Positions 60,877 to 64,000 of a DNA stretch of 64,000 nucleotides are shown here, one piece after another. Each line of letters opens with the position of its first letter. Positions within the stretch are counted from its first letter, which is position 1. The notes beneath the pieces were generated by a model, which was given only the letters and a program-made list of their open reading frames with translations, did no database searches and was not told the origin of the DNA. A program made the position numbers and the translations under genes. Where the stretch lies: assembly GCA_905212345.1 (NCBI GenBank), contig CAJMEC010000002.1, positions 1-64,000 on the forward strand. Direction: 5' to 3'. The stretch is from an uncultured Sutterella sp. GTDB lineage: Bacteria; Pseudomonadota; Gammaproteobacteria; Burkholderiales; Burkholderiaceae_F.

Positions 60877-62112
60877 ATGACTAATTATTTTCAATTACAG
60901 GAAAATACAATCAGAGGTTTCATAGGTTCTGTTTGGGTTCGCATCCCATTATTGCGGTTATGTACTTATGTTTTCTTCCTGGGCTTAACGTTTGCATTTT
61001 TACTGTTCTTGGTTCATCTTATTGATACGACAACTTTGCAGACCAATTTACAAGAATCATTAAGAATTCTTTCGCAGGAAGGGGATTATCCAGATGCAAT
61101 TAATGGAATGGGGTTCACTCAACTTGATAACTTTACTGACAAGCTGATATATGAATTTAGTGCTTTGCACTTACACGCTTCTGCCATGGAGGCTGTGATT
61201 GCACCTGACTATTTTCGTTATTGGCATGGATACTCTGTCTATGTAACCCCATTGCTCGCCTGTTTTGAGATCACACAAATTCGTGTGATTTGTTTCGTAT
61301 TTTTTGCTGTTTTTGTTATTTATAGCTGTTATATCTTTTATGAAAATTTTGGATTATTGGCCTCAATAATTTTATTTATATCGTTAAATTTCCCCCTTAA
61401 CCCATTGGTTAGACCGTGGTGTTTGCAATTCATGAGTGCGCCAGTAGCTATTTTTATTGGCTTTATATGTTTAAATTATCTGAGAAAAAAGCATAGTTCA
61501 TTAATTCCATGGGCTTTTTTTATTCAGGGTTCAATCTTTGCATTTATTGATTTTTTAACGACCCCAATGGAGTGCTTGGGTTATTTGTTGATATTTCAGT
61601 ATTTACTGATAAACAAAGAAACGTTAAACAACCAAATCAGGGTTTTGTTGCTTTCGATTATCTTCTGGTGTGTGGGTTACTTTGGTACCTGGTCTTTTAA
61701 ATGGTTTTTGTCAATTCTTTATTTAGGACCAGAAGCAATGGATACAATTGTCAGTCAGATTATCTATCGGCTAAATGGTCAGAGAGGAGAGATAGACGGA
61801 CTTGCCCTCGGTTTTTTAAGTGTGGCTAAAAATTGGAAGTTCTATTGGTTGCATAGCAAAGGGATGTCGATTGTTGTAGCTTTTTTAGCATCAATTGGAA
61901 TTCTGAAATTACTTTGGCAAAACAGAGAACGATATGTTTTATGGTTGATTCCAATATTAATTTCGCTCATACCCATCGCATGGTTCTTTGTAATTGCTAA
62001 TCACTCCTATGTTCATGCTTTCTTTACAAACAGATCACTGGGTGTTTCTGTATGTGCTGTTTTAGTTGCCTGGATGGTATGTCAAAAAAGAGTATTCTTA
62101 GGTAGAGCGTAA
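60877..62112 (+). CDS. Multi-pass membrane protein of unknown function (possible glycan-modifying transferase)
   Basis: A 411-residue protein with about ten membrane segments and a periplasmic loop near residues 55-110 (between the first two segments). I do not recognise a named family. The topology and its place 44 bases after a polyprenyl-phosphate GT2 gene resemble Gtr-type serotype-converting modules, in which such a protein transfers the lipid-linked sugar. That is inference from context. Strongly AT-rich. Confidence 0.7.
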   Translation: MTNYFQLQENTIRGFIGSVWVRIPLLRLCTYVFFLGLTFAFLLFLVHLIDTTTLQTNLQESLRILSQEGDYPDAINGMGFTQLDNFTDKLIYEFSALHLHASAMEAVIAPDYFRYWHGYSVYVTPLLACFEITQIRVICFVFFAVFVIYSCYIFYENFGLLASIILFISLNFPLNPLVRPWCLQFMSAPVAIFIGFICLNYLRKKHSSLIPWAFFIQGSIFAFIDFLTTPMECLGYLLIFQYLLINKETLNNQIRVLLLSIIFWCVGYFGTWSFKWFLSILYLGPEAMDTIVSQIIYRLNGQRGEIDGLALGFLSVAKNWKFYWLHSKGMSIVVAFLASIGILKLLWQNRERYVLWLIPILISLIPIAWFFVIANHSYVHAFFTNRSLGVSVCAVLVAWMVCQKRVFLGRA

Positions 62113-62254
62113 AGTTTATGCGCCTATCTGTTGGATCAAACTTCTCTGATTAGTTAAAAATTTGGTTGAAGAAGTTATAGATGAACTTCGAACAACGAGA
62201 CATTTGAACGTATAAAAAATCCAAAAAACGTTACAGCAGATAATAAGGTGCTAG

Positions 62255-62815
62255 TTATCGAACGATATCTTCCCGTTCTAATACCTTAAAAACAGTTAGT
62301 GCCATGATCTTTAAATCAAACCAAACGGATTGTTTATGAAGGTATTCTGTATCCAAAGCCACCTTTTCTTCATCTGTGATTGTTGTTCTGCCATTAATTT
62401 GAGCCCAGCCTGAAATACCGGGTTTTAATCGATCTACACCGGTAGCCTTTCTCATTTCCAGAACTGAAGTCACAATAGGCAGAACCGGACGGGGACCTAT
62501 TAAAGACATGTCGCCTTTCAAGACGCACCATAATTGGGGAAGTTCATCCAAACTTGTTTTTCTGATAAAAGCACCAACCTTTGTGATATAGCTTTGAGTT
62601 TCTGGATTCTTTTCAGCTTCGCAGACTGGAGCGCCGACATCCATGGATCGGAATTTGGGCATTTGAAAGGGTTTCCCGTATTGCCCGACACGAGTGGACC
62701 AATAAACAACAGGCCCTGGAGAATCAAGCTTAATGGCAATGGCGACAAAAATGGATAAGAGAATAGCTAAAGGTGCAATCAATAAAACAATGACAATGTC
62801 GAGCAGGCGCTTCAT
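62255..62815 (-). CDS. Small polyprenyl-phosphate sugar-1-phosphate transferase (PglC-like)
   Basis: A 186-residue monotopic phosphoglycosyl transferase. One N-terminal re-entrant helix (LLDIVIVLLIAPLAILLSIFVAIAI) precedes PVVYWSTRVGQYGKPFQMPKFRSM, RKTSLDELPQLWCVLKGDMSLIGPRPV and RLKPGISGWAQINGRT, all conserved in this enzyme class. It starts glycan assembly by loading a sugar phosphate on undecaprenyl phosphate. It is divergent from the HDAC-family gene across a spacer with phased palindromes. Confidence 0.92.
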   Translation of the reverse strand: MKRLLDIVIVLLIAPLAILLSIFVAIAIKLDSPGPVVYWSTRVGQYGKPFQMPKFRSMDVGAPVCEAEKNPETQSYITKVGAFIRKTSLDELPQLWCVLKGDMSLIGPRPVLPIVTSVLEMRKATGVDRLKPGISGWAQINGRTTITDEEKVALDTEYLHKQSVWFDLKIMALTVFKVLEREDIVR

Positions 62816-62907
62816 TTGCGAATTAATAAATAAAACAACTTGGCTCTAAATTCTAAAGTAAAGATAGCGGCTTTTCGAGAGTAGGCTGGTAAGATAACCG
62901 AAATCTA

Positions 62908-63001
62908 TTCGATATATCGAACGAAAATGAGAAAAATGGAGATTTTGTTCGGTATATCGAACAAATCAAGCGAAAAATACTATTTTGTTCGATATAGATT
63001 G
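62908..63001. promoter_or_regulatory. Three operator-like palindromes at exact 40-bp spacing
   Basis: TTCGATATATCGAA (62908-62921, perfect), TTCGGTATATCGAA (62948-62961, one mismatch) and TTCGATATAGATTG (62988-63001, half site) start exactly 40 bp apart, close to four helical turns. The bases between share an A-rich middle and a TTTTG end, so the region may have arisen by 40-bp duplication. A TTGACG at 62999 overlaps the third site. The array is placed to bind a cooperative repressor or activator for the hydrolase gene, the sugar transferase gene or both. Confidence 0.65.
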
Positions 63002-63053
63002 ACGAATTACTTGTGGGTAGCGGTTAAAATCAAAGAAAAAACAAGGATTATTT

Positions 63054-63986
63054 GTGTCAACAGGTCTATTTACCCACGAATCGTGTTATCGCCACATCAC
63101 AGGATTCTCAAGTCCGGATTCGCCTGATCGAATTCGAGCGATAGAAGAGCGGTTGGTTGCTTCAGGATTGGAAAGTGCTTTTTGTCGGAAACAGACGGAG
63201 CGTCAGGCTTCTTTAGGGGATCTTTTGCGTGCTCATGATCAACAATACGTTGATTATGTTCGCTCTTTGATTCCCGAAAAAGAAGATGAATTGGTTCATA
63301 TCAGTGAAGATACGATTGTTAGCCGTGATTCGTGGACGGCCGCACTAGAAAGTGCGGGTTGTGTGCTTGAGGCAATTGACGAAGTCCTCTCTGGCAAACT
63401 CACCAATGCGTTTTGTTGCGTGCGCCCACCGGGCCACCATGCTCATCGAGATAAAGCGGAAGGTTTTTGTATTTTCAACAATGTGGCAATTGCGGCGTTA
63501 TATGCAAGAGATGTTCTAGGCATTAAACGAATAGCGGTCTTAGATATTGATGCGCATCACGGCGACGGGACCGAGGATATTCTGGCAGGGCTCGAGGGTA
63601 TTCATTTCTTCTCTTTTTTTGAAAAAGAGATTTTCCCGTATCCTAAGCTCGAGAGTTTGGCGCCTAATATCCATAAGTTCGCCCTTGCTGCCGGTGACAG
63701 AGGGGAGGCGGCTTGTGAGGTGATTCGTTCCAAGTGGGAGCCTTTAATTCGCGAGTGTCAACCTCAGCTCATCTTGATATCGGCAGGTTTTGACGCTCAT
63801 ATGGCCGATATCATGTCGGGATTGGATTTTTCTGATTTGGACTATGCCCATATCACACGAATTATTGACGATATTGCGCGTAGTGTTTGTGATGAAAAAA
63901 TTGTTAGTGTGCTCGAAGGCGGTTATGAACCCCGGAGTCTCTCAAGAGCTGTTATTGCCCACATCAGAACATTAGCCCATGTGTAA
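63054..63986 (+). CDS. Histone-deacetylase-family hydrolase
   Basis: A 310-residue zinc hydrolase of the arginase/deacetylase superfamily (acetoin-utilisation or acetylpolyamine-amidohydrolase type). VRPPGHHAHRDKAEGFCIFNNVAIAA holds the catalytic His pair. VLDIDAHHGDGTEDI contains the zinc-binding Asp and His, ISAGFDAHMADIM the second Asp, and VLEGGYEPRSLSRAV the C-terminal GGY. GTG 63054 follows an acaagga site. In bacteria these enzymes deacetylate polyamines or small molecules; the substrate is unknown here. Confidence 0.9.
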   Translation: MSTGLFTHESCYRHITGFSSPDSPDRIRAIEERLVASGLESAFCRKQTERQASLGDLLRAHDQQYVDYVRSLIPEKEDELVHISEDTIVSRDSWTAALESAGCVLEAIDEVLSGKLTNAFCCVRPPGHHAHRDKAEGFCIFNNVAIAALYARDVLGIKRIAVLDIDAHHGDGTEDILAGLEGIHFFSFFEKEIFPYPKLESLAPNIHKFALAAGDRGEAACEVIRSKWEPLIRECQPQLILISAGFDAHMADIMSGLDFSDLDYAHITRIIDDIARSVCDEKIVSVLEGGYEPRSLSRAVIAHIRTLAHV

Positions 63987-64000
63987 AGGATTCAAGAGTG

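Overview
The window comes from a Gram-negative bacterium, most likely a betaproteobacterium of the order Burkholderiales. The gene order fimV-truA ... accD-folC-dedD-cvpA-purF, the divergent rpsT/murJ pair and the psd-pssA pair are typical of that class. The moderate base composition and host-adapted gene content would fit the Sutterellaceae; that family placement is inference from sequence character only. No rRNA, tRNA or CRISPR array is visible.

Layout. 1-3543: end of an RND efflux adaptor and the complete RND pump. 3544-7820: an accessory block with two matching arrays of four 23-bp direct repeats, a 12-bp tandem repeat, a DUF4143-type AAA ATPase, and a complete IS21-family element (50-bp terminal inverted repeats, 7-bp target duplication) that sits in the 3' end of the next gene. 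7792-16029, minus strand: six overlapping or almost touching genes that look like a teichoic-acid-like pathway: a cytidylyltransferase, a three-gene ABC importer of the 2-aminoethylphosphonate type, a CDP-glycerol glycerophosphotransferase-like polymerase, and a 961-residue fusion of a YidC/Oxa1-like domain to a phosphoglycerol-transferase/sulfatase domain. 16226-21598: GDPD-like protein, aspartate dehydrogenase, LPS-type kinase, exonuclease III and oligopeptidase A. 21715-22073: an AbrB-type antitoxin with the stump of a PIN toxin.

22114-33919: dnaE followed by a lipopolysaccharide core locus (three YrbL-like kinases, WaaG-like and WaaP-like proteins, an O-antigen ligase-like protein, a Stealth-type sugar-phosphate transferase, GT4 and GT9 glycosyltransferases). 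34032-37548: SIMPL-domain protein, psd, pssA, FAH-family hydrolase and a rhodanese. 37616-40866: LysR regulator divergent from a DcuC-like carrier and a creatininase-family amidohydrolase. 41000-46122: rpsT, murJ, a small conserved-looking gene, fimV, truA.

46170-54210: an IS4-like element with a frameshifted transposase, then a seven-gene minus-strand operon (GlpP-type antiterminator, Ugp-like ABC importer, GpdQ-like phosphodiesterase, HAD phosphatase) that reads as a glycerophosphodiester scavenging unit. It lies between truA and accD, where many betaproteobacteria carry trp genes. 54563-59786: accD-folC-dedD-cvpA-purF. 59888-62815: an AT-rich surface-glycan group (GT2, multi-pass membrane protein, PglC-like sugar transferase). 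62908-63986: three operator-like palindromes spaced exactly 40 bp apart in front of a histone-deacetylase-family hydrolase.

The recurring theme is cell-envelope phosphate and polyol chemistry. Two separate loci (7792-17026 and 47721-54210) can be read as acquiring, activating, polymerising or degrading glycerol-phosphate-like units, next to an LPS core locus unusually rich in kinases.
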